A stretch of DNA of 64,000 nt, from NCBI GenBank assembly GCA_037447655.1, contig JBBHKE010000081.1, forward strand, positions 117,995-181,994, written 5' to 3'. Below, piece by piece: positions 21,176 to 32,667 of this stretch. The stretch is from Zygnema cylindricum. Lineage: Eukaryota > Streptophyta > Zygnematophyceae > Zygnematales > Zygnemataceae. A program made the translations under genes and the position numbers. Under the pieces are notes generated by a model, which saw only the letters and a program-made list of their open reading frames with translations, was not told the DNA's origin and did no database searches. The stretch's first letter is position 1. Each line of letters starts with the position of its first letter.

Positions 21176-22149
21176 TCACCAGGGCTCTTTTGGAGTCATT
21201 TTGTGACCGTTTTTGATAATTGGGTAATTTATGACCGTCCAAATTATAATCCCATGGCCATAAACCGCCCAATCATTGGAAACAGTTAATATGACCCCAA
21301 AAGTGGTCTGATGGGCCAAAGCCCTAAGTACACACTATTATTTGAACAAGTTATGTCAGACACATACAAATATAAGGAGATTTCTTATGAGTGCTTTTAC
21401 ACGGAAAAAAAATGTCCAACAAGGCAAGATGCAAGAGGACAAGAGGATCTCTCCCTCCCCCTCCTCCCCCTTCTCCCTCTCCCTCCCTCCCTCCCTCTCT
21501 CCCTCTCCCTTCTTCCCTTTCTCCCTCCCTCCCTCACTCCTCTTGGTGGGGCAAGAGGATTCTGGTTTTTCTGGCAACAATTATAAATAATGATCAATGT
21601 CAGATTCAAAGTTTTGAAATAAGTCAGTCCTTCAAAGTCAAAGTCAAAGCTAAAGTCAAAGTCAAAAAAAAATTGGGGTAAATGTGGATCTCTTTTTTAT
21701 AAGTGATTTCACTAACTTTTGTTGATACTTTAATTGTGAAATGGATCTGAATTTTACACTTTTACCCAATGCATGCGCCTTGCACGATCACCCCCTATCC
21801 TATCCCCTCACCCCTCTATCCCCCTCATCCCCCTATCCCCTTATCTCCCTTATCCCCTAATCTCCCTTATCCCCCTTATCGCCCTTTCCTCTACTGTGAA
21901 TTATTAGTGTTGAAGCGGTTTGAATATTACTTCAAAATATACTTTTCAGTGTCCTCAACCTGACTGCCACACTCTCCCTCTCTCTCTCCCTCCCCCCCTC
22001 CCTCTCCCTCTCCCTCTCCCTCTCCCTCTCCCTCTCCTAAATCAGCAATTTTGCACAGGTTTTTAATTGCATCCGGCACCCTCTTTCCCTCCCAGTACCA
22101 TGCACTTTATTTATTTATTGCCGTGTGGGTCCAAACTTCAGACAGGCAG

Positions 22150-22470
22150 AGGACTTTGCCTTGTACAGTGGAAATTAAGGAGGTGAGTTAGTTTTAGGGA
22201 GAGGGAGAGGGAGAGGGAAGGAGAGGGAGTGGGAGAGGGATGAAGGAGAGGGAGTGGGAGAGGGATAGGGAGGGACTGTGGCGGTCAGGCAGAGGACTTT
22301 GCCTCGTACGATGGAAATTAAGGAAGTGAGGTAGTTTTAGGGAGAGGGGAGAGGGAGAGGGAGGGACTCTGGCGGTCAGGTAGAGAATACTTCCTCAAAC
22401 GGCAACAATTACAGAAGTATTATGCTTTTAAGGAGAGGAAGAGGCCGAGGGGAAGGGAGAGGGAGAGATT
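22150..22470 (+). repeat. Compound repeat: purine tracts alternating with a GGCAGAGGACTTTGCC unit
   Basis: A unit reading CAGGCAGAGGACTTTGCCT, then TGGAAATTAAGGA and GTGAG, occurs at about 22142 and 22287, with a degenerate third copy near 22377. GGGAGA-rich tracts separate the copies. The first copy is preceded by TTCAG and followed by GTGAGT, so it mimics an exon. Being a tandem repeat inside purine tracts, it is probably not one. Confidence 0.7.
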
Positions 22471-23174
22471 ACACCGAAATTAATAAATACTTCAAATCTT
22501 TAATAATTAACTAATAATCTTACATTTTTTTTTCCATTATTTTTCTCACCTTTATTGTTTGTAGTTGAAGTTCAACATACTTCGATTATTTGAGTGATAC
22601 TGTGAAGAGAAGGGAAGGAAATTTTAGGAAAGGGATGAAAGGTTTAGGGAAGAGAGAGAGAAGTTTTTTACAAGCTATAAAGAAAATAAAAATAATAGGA
22701 TAGTTATTTTGGAACAACCATTGAGTTCTTTTTGCATGTATATTTTTTCCCTTAAAATTTTTTTTTGTGTGTAAATATATTCCATGTAAACTTTTTTTGT
22801 GTACAATTTTGTGTTAATTTTTTTTCCATGAATTCTTTCTCTTCCCATGTAAATTTCTTTTCTTGTAAACATATTTCGATGTAATTTTTTTTCACGTAAA
22901 TAGTTTGCCGTGCAAATTTCTTTTCGGTGCGACTTTCCATTTTTTTTTTCATGTAATTAAATACCATATTATGAAACTGGTTTTTTTTTTTTTTTAACTT
23001 AACAATTTAAATTTAAGGTTATCGAGATTACATCCCTTTGTTTTGTCTCTTTAAGAGAGGAAACCAGTCTGTTCAAAAGTTTTTTGTCTTTTCTTATATT
23101 TTTATGTCTTTATGTTTTTGTTATTTAGATGTACAGAAGAAAATTGTGTTTGATAATTAAAGCTTAGACTTAAT

Positions 23175-23240
23175 ATAAATTTCCTTTACTGGGGAGGGAG
23201 GGGAGGGAAGGGAGGGAAGGAGTGAGGGAGAGGATAAATA
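23175..23240 (+). repeat. (GGGA)n polypurine tract
   Basis: GGGAGGGAGGGGAGGG-type purine repeat. No coding evidence. Confidence 0.85.
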
Positions 23241-23534
23241 GTTACCGATACTTAAGGGAGATTGAAATCTAAATTTTTATTTTAGGGTTTTAGTTGGAAA
23301 CTGAAGGAGAATCCAAAAGTTGGGAGATAAGTAATTAAATATGCATTTTTGTCTTTTATGTTTTGACTTGTCATGGCTTCCTCCTCCTCGACTCCTTTAG
23401 GTTATCAGCACCGGCCGCAAAATTCTCTTGATTCCCTTCTTAAATTTGCTCTCCTTTTTTTTGGTTTTTGGTTAAATTTGTTGGTCTATATTTAAGACAA
23501 CCAACAATTGGCTATGTTTTCAAAAAGAAACTTT

Positions 23535-23765
23535 GGTTCCTCTCCCTCTCCCTCTCCCCCTTCTTTTTCCTTTCCCTCTCCCTCTCCCCCTTCTCCTTCC
23601 CCTCCCTCTTCCTCTCCCCTTCTCCTTCCCCTCCCTCTCACTTTCCCACTTCTTTCTCCCTTTCCCTCTCCCCCTTCTCCTTCCTCTCTCTCCCTCTCCA
23701 CCTGCTTCCTCTCCCTCTTCCTCTCTCTCTCCCTCCCCCCTTCTCCTTCCTCTCCCTCTCCCCAT
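23535..23765 (+). repeat. Long (CTCTCC)n polypyrimidine tract
   Basis: About 230 bases of CCCTCTCCCTCTCCCCCTTC-type units with hardly any purine on the plus strand. Open frames of 70-110 codons appear on both strands only because of the repeat. Confidence 0.95.
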
Positions 23766-24002
23766 GAGGCCGCCTTGGAAGGTTGTGTTTTAGGAGAAAA
23801 AAATAGTAATAAACAACGGCTTCACAAGCCTCTTCTCTAGATAATTTGATTGCTATAAATAATTTACAGAATTAGGTTTTCCTGCAAAGATATGAAATTT
23901 ATACTATAGTTATATTGTTATTCATACACTGTATTTATAGCTATGGAAATAAACTATGTATTTTAATTATTTGTATACTATGTCTTTATTCATATCCGAT
24001 TT

Positions 24003-24143
24003 TCAGATGGAGACGACGATTTTAAGGTGAGAATCTTGCCTTTCACTCACAACCCTCAAACCCATAATTCCTATAAGTATGTACGGAGAAAAGATGTTTT
24101 AAATGGCAAATAAAACATTAAACACTAATAGCGATACATGGTG
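24003..24143 (+). mobile_element. CACCG-family MITE, right half
   Basis: The right part of a short-subtype element: TACGGAGAAAAGATGTTTTA, then the terminus CTAATAGCGATACATGGTG and TA at 24144-24145. The left half is missing. Confidence 0.7.
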
Positions 24144-24145
24144 TA

Positions 24146-25210
24146 CATCTCAAAATTTTGTGTTACATGAACACACCCCCTAAGCTAACAAAAAAAAGAA
24201 TACCTAAACTGAAGCGAATATCGCTTGAAAATCGATTCCCGCCTTCTAACTGTACCAGATTTACACTTCTCAATCGAGTGGACCGTACTCTTTTTTAAAC
24301 TAAAACCCATTTCCACCCTATTTCCTTTTTTTCCTGCCGGTAACTCCATAAATCCTGCTATGTAATTGTTTAGTCGTCAATGATTGGTTCTCCATAAATT
24401 GATTCTCGTTTTCTCGGCTGCTCAAGATTTTGTGTATCAATTGCGTATCCTTTAAGATTTCCACGTGGCTGACCCGGTTGCCTAATCCGTACAAAGCCAC
24501 TGCGATTCCCTCTTTCCACTGTCTTCAAGCAACTTCCCGAAAGATTTTCCTTTGACAGCTGTCACACCTACAAGTCCACCTATTTTGACTTTTCGTTCTG
24601 TCCGCCGAACTTGATTTGTCAGAATCTATCGAAATCTTTTTGATAAATCCTTTCCGTTCTTAATTTTACAAACCGACGAGTCCTCTTTCCTATGCCGTAC
24701 ACAGCCGCAGTATTCCGTACGACATCCAATTCAATAACTTAGGGGGTGTCCCCATGTAATCGGTACTTTGTTAAAGTATTTTGGACTATAGTGAAGATTC
24801 GCCGTACTACTTTGAAAAGCGTCCCTTTGTGCGAAAATGAAATCGGAACTTTGACATGTGACGGTTGTAGACGTAGGTACAAATTGTGACGATTGAAGAC
24901 AACTACGAAACTTCCGACGATTGGTGACGCCAACAAAAACAGCGACAGTGGTAGACGTCTAGATTTTTGTGAAATTCTAGATGTTTAGGGTTTGGTGACG
25001 TTGTGATGTCACGCTCGCTTGTGACAACGTCGACGTCACGGATTCAAGAACTTTCCGCCATGGTTTTCCGATTTCGTTTTTTTTACTTTTCTCACTCGAC
25101 TTGCCATTAAAAAAAAACCTAAAAATTGTCAAATAAAATATTTTTCGAAGATCTTTCATTTTATACCAATATTGTCGTGTCTCATTCTAAAAAATGTGAG
25201 ACAAAAGCGA
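24146..25210. other. No gene recognised
   Basis: Mixed sequence with no long frame. A G/C-balanced stretch at 24740-25100 has short frames on the minus strand without recognisable domains. CGTACGG-type words suggest decayed TIR elements. Confidence 0.5.
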
Positions 25211-25269
25211 TAGTGTGAAAGAGAGAGGCGAAAGGCGAGAGGCGACGACGGCGAAAAATTATGAAAAGG

Positions 25270-25680
25270 AACCCATGAATGAAAGTGGAGGTCCGAGACC
25301 CTTGGCAATTTTTTTTCCGTACATGCGCGTGACGGACACGGATAAAAATAGCGAGTACTCTCCCTCGTACAAAAAATTTACCATTCGTGTGGCGCGTGTG
25401 TGGATCGTTTTTCATTCGCTGGTTGGGCGTTATTTGACCTAAAAACACCCCCTCTAGGTGATTTTGGATGAAGTTTTTTGATGGGTTGGATTCTCTTGCC
25501 TGAAACGATGAAAACGCCAAAATGCGTTCACATAACGACAAACATGCAGTACATTCAAAGTATAGAATTGACGTCACTATACTTTGGTAAAAATGTTTTT
25601 CTAGTACGGCTAAAGTTTTTCTCAAAGTTCCTTAAATTTTAGGGCAAAACGACAGGAAAAAGTCCATACTTTAATGCATG
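25270..25680 (+). repeat. Interspersed repeat C (copy 1)
   Basis: About 400 bases (GGCAATTTTTTTTCCGTACA onwards) recur in the same orientation at 32668-33060 with moderate divergence. The two copies bracket the gypsy element. Open frames are shared shadows. Confidence 0.85.
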
Positions 25681-26093
25681 GAGACTCAACGGTACTTTAC
25701 TGTTACCAATGTGTACTTAAGCAATGTGTACTTCAAACGCACAATCTTTGACAAGGTGACGTAAGTGACTGTGCGCAACCAAAATACTGAAACAGTCACG
25801 CCATGATCAATTCCCAAAAATCGTTTGTGAAAAGTTAAAAGTTTATCCTTGTACCGATTTCGCAGTTCGCCAATGTGGATAGTACGGTGTTACGTATCAT
25901 TGTGAAAACAGTGCTTTTAATACACGTGGAAAGTAATTGTATTCTGGTTTGCTGACATGGCATTTTCCTGCAACTTTGGAAAGCCTAGTTTGTAAACCAA
26001 AGCAACAAAATAAAACAAAAACCGAAACAGTGTCCCTAGTCTCTTGCAAGACCTATCTCCCTTTTATCTCACTTCCCAAAATCTCCTTTCATT

Positions 26094-26525
26094 ATGCAAA
26101 GTTTTAGCTTCATGGCTTCGCCGAACGTTCCGAATGCTTTAAACATTGCTCAGTGGCTATGGCCTCTTCCCTCCGATGATGAAAAAAGTTCTTCCTCTGA
26201 GATTAACGGTCCTGCTGACATAACTCGAGCTCAACAAGTCTTAATAAATGTAGCCGCAAGTCGAGCCGTTGACGTTTTACGGTATCCTTTTTACCGACCA
26301 TGGGGAAATGTAATCAAACCTGTGGCTATTAGCAGGACCGCTTTTGCAATAAAGGACAAGGAGAACGAGAATGACAATGAAAAAGAAGGCAAGGAGCGGA
26401 TTGAAGTAGCTATACCGTTTTTATCAAGGATTCCAGCTGGTCTCGAGCTTCAACTTTTTCCTGGTCGCAATCCCTCTGGAAATGGTGAAGGCCATCATTC
26501 CTCAGGGCCTTTGTATGCACGGTAA
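26094..26525 (+). CDS. Hypothetical protein, 143 codons or a first exon
   Basis: ATG at 26094 (MQSFSFMASPNVPNALN), with a second ATG at 26112, opens a frame of normal composition that ends LYAR-stop. The stop TAA overlaps a donor-like ACG/GTAAGG at 26521-26522, so the frame may instead be a first exon whose next exon lies beyond or was cut off by the gypsy element. Seen: NIAQWLWPLPSDDEKSSS, a mid-region VLRYPFYRPWG, an acidic/basic low-complexity patch (KDKENENDNEKEGKE), and VAIPFLSRIPAGLELQLFPG. No transmembrane segment or signal peptide is evident. I do not recognise the family. Confidence 0.45.
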   Translation: MQSFSFMASPNVPNALNIAQWLWPLPSDDEKSSSSEINGPADITRAQQVLINVAASRAVDVLRYPFYRPWGNVIKPVAISRTAFAIKDKENENDNEKEGKERIEVAIPFLSRIPAGLELQLFPGRNPSGNGEGHHSSGPLYAR

Positions 26526-26615
26526 GGCAGTACTCTTTAATGTCCGTACAGGAATAGCAACACAGATGCACATAAAAATCCATATATGAAGAGCCATACG
26601 TAGTATAGGAGTTTA

Positions 26616-26620
26616 TTTTG

Positions 26621-26679
<59 letters not shown>
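26616..26679 (+). repeat. (CT)n microsatellite at the gypsy 3' edge
   Basis: Over 60 bases of pure (CT)n lie just beyond the last coding bases of the minus-strand gypsy element, where a polypurine tract and 3' LTR would be expected. Confidence 0.95.
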
Positions 26680-26681
<2 letters not shown>

Positions 26682-26735
26682 AATTATCAAGACGGGACCT
26701 CTCTATTATTATCCCTCCAGTACCTCTGTAAAAAC

Positions 26736-27955
26736 TCAGAATTTTTTATCCTCTAAAGCCAACTCATCCTCAGGCCTTCCTAGATAATGCACTTGCCAGA
26801 ATATAGTATCACCGACCTTGAACCGTTGACCAACCCAATCTATTACCCATCTGTGAACTTCAGGTTCTATAATTATTGAGGGATCCAATTCCAATTCTCC
26901 TTCAGTTGGGCGAAGATTTACTGGTTTCAATTGGCTGATGTGTATCACTGGATGAATCTTTGTTGAAGGCGGCAAGTCCAATTTGGCAGCAACTGACGAT
27001 ATCATGTCGGTTACAGTAAATGGTCCAATGTACTTAGGAGCAAATTTTCCCATAGGATCCGATTGTCCCTCGATCTTGCACCTGTAATGAGTTGTAGAAA
27101 GCCAAACCTTGTCGCCTGTGCGTAACACCCAATCACCCCGTTTGCGGTTAGCATTTAATTCTTGCCTCCTTTGTGCCTCCACTAATGCATCCCGGACAGT
27201 TTTCCAAACTGTTTGAATGTATTCCCAAAACTTTGTTCCTGGACCTCTATTCTCTTGAGTGACCCCTGTTATTAAGTCTAATGCTTCTCTAGGTTGGTAT
27301 CCGTATGCAACTTCAAATGGTGAGAATCCCGTACTAGCATGTTTACATGAATTGTATACAAATTCCATTAATGGCAGTTTAGATTCCCATGTGTTCTGAA
27401 CTCCACTGCAAACAGTCCTAAGCATTTTCTCTAGTGTACGGTTCATCGTTTCTGTCTGTCCATCTGTCTGAGGATGATAAGCGGTACTCATTTTCAATTC
27501 AGTGCCTAAATTTTGCTGCAATTCTTTCCAAAATGCAGATGTAAATTTAGAATCCTTATCACTGACTATAGACAGGGGAACTCCATGATGTCTGACCACG
27601 TTGTCAAAATATAACTTTGCAATATCTACAACTGAATGAGTAGTTTTGCAAGGGATAAAGATTGCCATTTTACTGAACCTATCGACTACGACCATGATAT
27701 ACTGTCATTTCTTTTAGATGTAGCTGGTAACCTGACAATAAAATCCATACTGACAGATTCCCATGGTCTTTTAAGAATATCTAAAGGTTTTAAGAGACCT
27801 CTAGGTTTTTGGTTACTAGGTTTACTCTGTTGGCAAGGGACACAACTTTCCACGTGTTTCGACACCTCCTTTGCCATCCCTGGCCAAAACAATCTACTCT
27901 GCAGCCGACTAAGAGTTTTATCTCGACCAAGATGTCCTAAATGCTCATGGGCTTC
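26736..27955 (-). pseudogene. Gypsy integrase with chromodomain-like tail (broken)
   Basis: Starts with the HHCC zinc finger (HEHLGHLGRDKT…CVPCQQ, about 27955-27810) directly after a TAG at 27956-27958. The DDE core follows: D in SVSMDFIVRLP, D in VSDKDSKFTSAFW, E in YHPQTDGQTETMNRTLE. A frame break at about 27700 lies between the first catalytic Asp and the next strand (NDSI / MVVVDRFSKM). The C-terminus has a GPF-type motif (PKYIGPFTV) and HRWVIDWVGQR…WQVHYLGRPEDE, which resembles a chromodomain. The frame ends in TGA at 26736 where Trp might be expected. Confidence 0.88.
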
Positions 27956-29530
27956 CTATAAAAGTTGTTTTCTCAAATCTCCCATTTCAGGAATGCATAA
28001 CCTATCCCCTGTTCGCAAATACAGTAAACCATCTTCTATTCTAAAGTTTTTGACATGCCTCTTATTCAGTGGGTCATAATTCCCTCCCAAAATATTCTTG
28101 CAAATCACAACAAAATAAGGATCTTTATCATAACCATATCTAACTGTATCTAAAAACAATTCATCCTGAACCATAACACTTATTTCAAAACATCTACTTA
28201 AAGGATCTGCAACTACATTTGTCTTCCCAGGAATATGTTTGACATTAAATTTGAAATATGCTAATTTTTGCATCCACCTAACCTGTTTGCCAGTCATAAT
28301 CTGTGCATCACTTAATCTCTGTAAATAAGAAAGTGCTTTATTATCACAGTGAACTGTAAATTCTTTATTATGCAAATAACATCGCCATTTCACCAATGCA
28401 TGTATAATCGCAAGTAATTCTTTTTCCTGTGCTGTATAGTTCTTTTCAGCATCATTGAATTTTCTGGACTCAAAAGCAATAGGATGAAAGTGTTTGCCGA
28501 CTTTTTGACTTATGACTGCACCTAGACCTTTGTCAGAAGCATCTGTAGTGATTAGAACTTCAAATTCTCCAGCAGGGTCAGGATACACCAGTGTAGGGGC
28601 AGAGGTCAACTTCCCTTTTAGTTCCTTGAATGCTCTCTCTTGATCAGCTCCCCACACAAACGTCTCATTTTCCCGAAGTAAATCCGTCAAAGGTGCGGCA
28701 ATCATACTGAAGTTCTTTATAAATTTCCTGTAGTAAGTGGCCAATCCCAAAAATGATCTATCTTCCGTGACATTAGTAGGTTGCTTCCAATTTTGGATTG
28801 CAGTGATTTTGGATGCATCTGTTTTAACACCTTCCCCACTAACTATATGTCCCAAAAATAATTGTTCACTTTTAAGAAAGCTAGATTTTGACAATTTTCC
28901 GTATAATTTTCTTTCTTTTAACCTTTCTAACACTTTTCTTAAATGAATTACATGTTGTTCTCTAGATTCACTGTAAATTAGAATATCATCAATAAACACC
29001 TGAACAAACTCATCTATGTAATCCGAAAAAGTTTGGTTCATTAATCTTTGGTATGTAGGCGGAGCATTCGTTAAGCCGAATGGCATCACTATCCATTCAA
29101 AATGACCCACCCTAGTCCTGAAAGCAGTTTTATCAACATCCTCAATTCTAATTGGCACTTGATTAAAGCCACTACGCAGGTCAATCAACGAAAATACTTT
29201 AGCACCTTTTAAACGATCTATCAAATCAGAAATTAAAGGTAACGGATACTTATCCTTCACCGTAATCTTGTTCAGACTACGATAATCGACACACATTCTC
29301 AACGTTCCGTCCTTCTTTTTGACGAAAAGAACTGGTGCTCCGTACGGTGATTTGCTGGGTTGAATATGTCCTTTCTCTAGGAGTTCTTTGATCTGTTTCT
29401 TTAACTCCTCTTGCTCAAAGAAACTGTGCTTATAAATTCCTGTGACAGGAGGATTACATCCAGGTTCAAGGTTAATAACATGTTCTACATCTCGGGAAGG
29501 TGGCCTTCCCGAGGGTAAATCACTTGGGAA
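27956..29530 (-). pseudogene. Gypsy reverse transcriptase and RNase H
   Basis: The readable frame begins [19 protein letters not shown] (about 29530), the usual entry to Ty3 RT. It continues through [12 protein letters not shown], the [10 protein letters not shown] palm, [14 protein letters not shown], catalytic FIDDILIYS, then RNase H ([33 protein letters not shown]). The two Asp of the active site are present. It is 448 codons from the first internal start and ends at a TAG at 27956-27958. A TAA just upstream of DVFP separates it from protease, and linker stops are present. Confidence 0.92.
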
Positions 29531-29730
29531 AACATCTTAAAATTCAAAAATCAAATCCTTAACAACAACATCAGATGTATTAATGTTAGTTACAAAATCA
29601 GATTTTAGTTTTTCGAAAGTTTTAGTGATGTCAGATTTAGGGATGACATCAATGTTAGTGTTTTCTCCCCCCCCTTCATCAGTAACTGCCTCAGTTACTA
29701 ATAACAAGAAAGCATGATTCGTTTTATCTT

Positions 29731-30231
29731 TTAAGTGTTTTTTTTAAATTGTTTAGCAGATATCAAACCTTCTACTCCCAATCTGGTTATGTTATTTATA
29801 TGATTCCTATGCAATTTCTTAGGAGATAATGCTTGCAAAACCTTCCAACCGTTTTCAGACTTCACTTTTAAGGTGTTAATTTCCCAATTAATTTGAGGAT
29901 TATGTCCTGTTAACCAAGGCTTTCCTAGAATTAGTTCTTCACTTCCCAAATTCATTATTTCACACACAATTTTCATTTTATGACCTTGGATATCAACTTC
30001 TATCGTGTCAGTTTGTAAGTCTAATGTGGACTTATTACCATTTGCCACTTGAACATGTAAAGGTTTTTCCCTTATGACAGTAGGAATTTTATTTTCCTCT
30101 ACAAACTTATGGGAAATAAAATTATGTGTGGCACCTGAATCAACCATTACTTTCAACGGTTTTCCTTCCACTAATGACTCGAATCTAATCAAACTGTGTT
30201 TGGTGTCATCATTACTTAACTGTCCTAACAT
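29731..30231 (-). pseudogene. Gypsy aspartic protease
   Basis: A 166-codon frame with the catalytic VDSGATHNFIS motif about 32 residues in, a hydrophobic second half (SEELILGKPWL, the ILGxxWL signature) and a basic end. It processes Gag-Pol in intact elements. It sits about 150 bases after the truncated gag, closer than usual, because the end of gag is missing. Confidence 0.85.
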
Positions 30232-30384
30232 AGGTCTGTTGTTGAGAATTTTATCAGAAGGATTCTTTAAACTATGCAGTTGAGAATCATAATAAATTCA
30301 GCTATCCTAACTTTTCCATTCATTAATTTGCCCTCCAAAGTTAACTCTTTAACTTTTGGATCCGGTTGACTCAACTGAGGACTT

Positions 30385-30924
30385 TCAGTTAGTCCTTTCC
30401 GTTTCCCAATCAGCATTATTAGGAATCAATTTAGACCTTCTCTGAGTATAATACCAAATCTGAGCATCGCCTTTCAGATAGTTAACAGCAAAAGAAGTGT
30501 AATCATCACGATCGCAATTTCTAGACTCCAAATAATACTCCATATGAAAAATCCAAGCATCCAACTCATCGATCCTCTTTCCATCAAACGATGGTGCCTC
30601 ACTAATAGACAATATCAAATCCCTTATCTTCTTAGGTCTATCATGATCATCCTCCCTACAACTGGCATTTCTTTTACTACTCTCACCCTTTTGGTCATTA
30701 ACATCATTCTTTGCCTGAATTAAATTAATGAGCTCATCCAATTTCTCATTTGAAACATTCCCATTTTCTTTAACATCTTTCAATTCACTTTTCAATTCGG
30801 AAATGGTTTCATCCTCAGCGGTAGCATGATTATTAAATCTTTTGACCAATTTCACAGTTTGTTTCTTCAATACATTGAAAGCATTCTCCATTTCACGTTT
30901 CCATGCGGAATTTGCCATTATCAT
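30385..30924 (-). pseudogene. Gypsy gag, C-terminus deleted
   Basis: 179 codons: a basic, helix-rich N-terminus (WKREMENAFNVLKKQTVKL), an acidic linker, then the Retrotrans_gag-like signature (PSFDGKRIDELDAWIFHMEYYL, …AVNYLKGDAQIWYY). It stops at 30385 soon after WYYTQRR. The rest of the capsid and the CCHC zinc knuckle are absent before the protease, which points to an internal deletion of several hundred bases. Confidence 0.82.
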
Positions 30925-31684
30925 ACAATTAAATCAAGCAAAAGGAAAGATAGAGTATAATTTCCCAAAGAAATTTGCTGCAGGTTTGAATTCCTTAGAT
31001 TGCTCCAATCCAAAACTTCTTCTCTTTAACAAATCCTTTGAAAAGATCAAGGTCTGAGAAATTAAAAAGACATTGACAATAAGTTAGTACAAATTCAAAT
31101 TTTTAATTTCCTAACATTGAAACAGAAATGTAAGAATTTCCCCCCAAATTTTGCAATAGCAAAAATTGAAAGCTCTCGAAGGTAAGATTTAACCATAAAT
31201 TTTGCAACAGCAAAATTGAAATCAATCAAAGGTAACAATTTAGGGTTTGAAAAGTTTTGAGTCATTTTTGGACTCCTTTGCTCTTGAAGAAGTAAAGTAC
31301 TCCACTTTCCTCCTCCACCATCAGCAAATTCCCCATTTCCCACTACATCAGGATCTTTTGTTCTATAATCCTCACATCCTCACCCTTCATGGCTTCAAGC
31401 CCTCCCTCTACACATGAATCATTGCTAGGAGAAGGCAAGTTTGTTTGGCCTCTAGGTAATTGGAGTGAGCTTCGGCGGTGGCTACACTGCCCACCCCGCC
31501 TTAGTCCTTAGGACCTGAGCACGCCCCACATCTAACCAGCGGCCGCTGGCTGTGTGATCACTCAGTTTCCCTCCAATCCCCTACCACTTCACATTGTGGT
31601 TCTACCGACACAGGTTAGAGCACCCTCACCGGTCACGGCAATCGATATTCGAGTGAGCAAACTTCTCCCTGGTTTCTAACCAAA

Positions 31685-31696
31685 GCTTTGATACCA
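31685..31696 (-). promoter_or_regulatory. Gypsy primer-binding site
   Basis: On the minus strand TGGTATCAAAGC lies two bases from the LTR end (…CTGTTACA). It differs at one base from TGGTATCAGAGC, the classic site complementary to the 3' end of initiator tRNA-Met in many plant and fungal elements. Confidence 0.85.
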
Positions 31697-31698
31697 TA

Positions 31699-32667
31699 TG
31701 TAACAGGATCTCCTACCTCTCAGAAAATCCCATTACTACAAACAATTCCAACCACACATTCCACACATTGGAAAACACACATCCACATTTGACAACACTC
31801 ACATAAGGATAAACTTTAAATTAGAAGAAGCTTCTGTCCACATAACATTAGCTTGGTCTCTTGCCCTCGTGGCTCAACCCTTCTTTTTTTAAAGTATTTT
31901 CCACTACTCTCCACTCTTAATAATTCTATCTCTTAACTACTAAAACACTATTTAGTTAGTAAGAGATTTCAATGCAAAATGCCTTTTCTCCAATTTGGTA
32001 TTAATCGCTCAGGACCAAGATCAGCCGGAATTTCCACAAACATTTCCAAAGAAAAAGATGTCTACTCTCCTCTTACACTTCACTATTTATCCATCATCGC
32101 CCTGGACTCGCCAGGCCAAAGTCAACGCTCCGTTTTAACAGGCTTTTACCTGGGCCAATCATTGATCAGCAAAGACTCAGACTGACCAATGCAAAAACGT
32201 GCGAAATCTCTTACTAACTACTTGCGCTTTACTAACGAATCAAACGTTACGTTTCACTGCGTAACATTTACGTGCAAAATTGCGCGCCAAACGAAACGCG
32301 ACTTCGCACGAGCGTGCGTAACAAATTTCGCACGCGAAACTTCCTACGAAATTCCCTTAAGTGAAAGTGACGTTTCGTACTAAAATTTGTACGAAACGAA
32401 GTACCGTGCATACTAAACGTTTCATTAGAACTTTATGAAACGTACGCGCGTAATTTCGGTACTAATTTGACCCTTAACCCGTTTCAATGATACCCACTTG
32501 TTATTTAGACCCCACGCTGTCACCTAAATACACCCATCGCTATAACTTTTAAAATATAACTCCAAATAGCGTGATTCTTTCGCGGACGTCTACCAATTTT
32601 AGTACTCTATAATTAGAACACCTAAATACCCATTTATAAACAAGTTCGATCCGCTATTACTGTTACA
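31699..32667 (-). repeat. Gypsy 5' LTR
   Basis: 969 bases bounded by TGTAACAG…CTGTTACA inverted termini, matching the solo LTR at 35329-36298 in inverse orientation along its whole length. A CpG-dense patch of ACGAAACG/TTTCGCACG words lies at about 32200-32460. The short frames seen in both copies are shared shadows. Confidence 0.93.

Larger units (their letters stand above)
26685..32667 (-). mobile_element. Ty3/gypsy (chromovirus-like) retrotransposon, decayed
   Basis: Read on the minus strand: 5' LTR (31699-32667), PBS (31685-31696), leader, gag, protease, RT, RNase H, integrase and a chromodomain-like tail ending near 26736. No TGTAACAG 3' LTR is visible between 25700 and 26680, and the element stops at a (CT)n tract. 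Protease, RT, RNase H, then integrase is Ty3/gypsy order. Lesions include a truncated gag, a TAA before RT, a TAG in the integrase zinc finger and a 2-base frameshift near 27700, so it cannot move by itself. An inverted solo LTR of the family lies at 35329-36298. Confidence 0.92.

Noticed and set aside
22140-22320. Exons reading GGCAGAGGACTTTGCC… with AG and GT borders
   Set aside because: The unit is tandemly repeated between purine tracts and does not extend the zinc protein or match its relatives' tail.
23468-23840. Several 70-110 codon Ser/Pro/Leu or Glu/Gly/Arg-rich frames
   Set aside because: Homopyrimidine tract lacks stops on both strands; no sequence outside the repeat supports a protein.
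23995-24035. 20-nt microexon (CAG/ATGGAGACG…AAG/GTGAG) as the gene's end
   Set aside because: It is part of a CACCG-family MITE whose other copies contain the same sequence.
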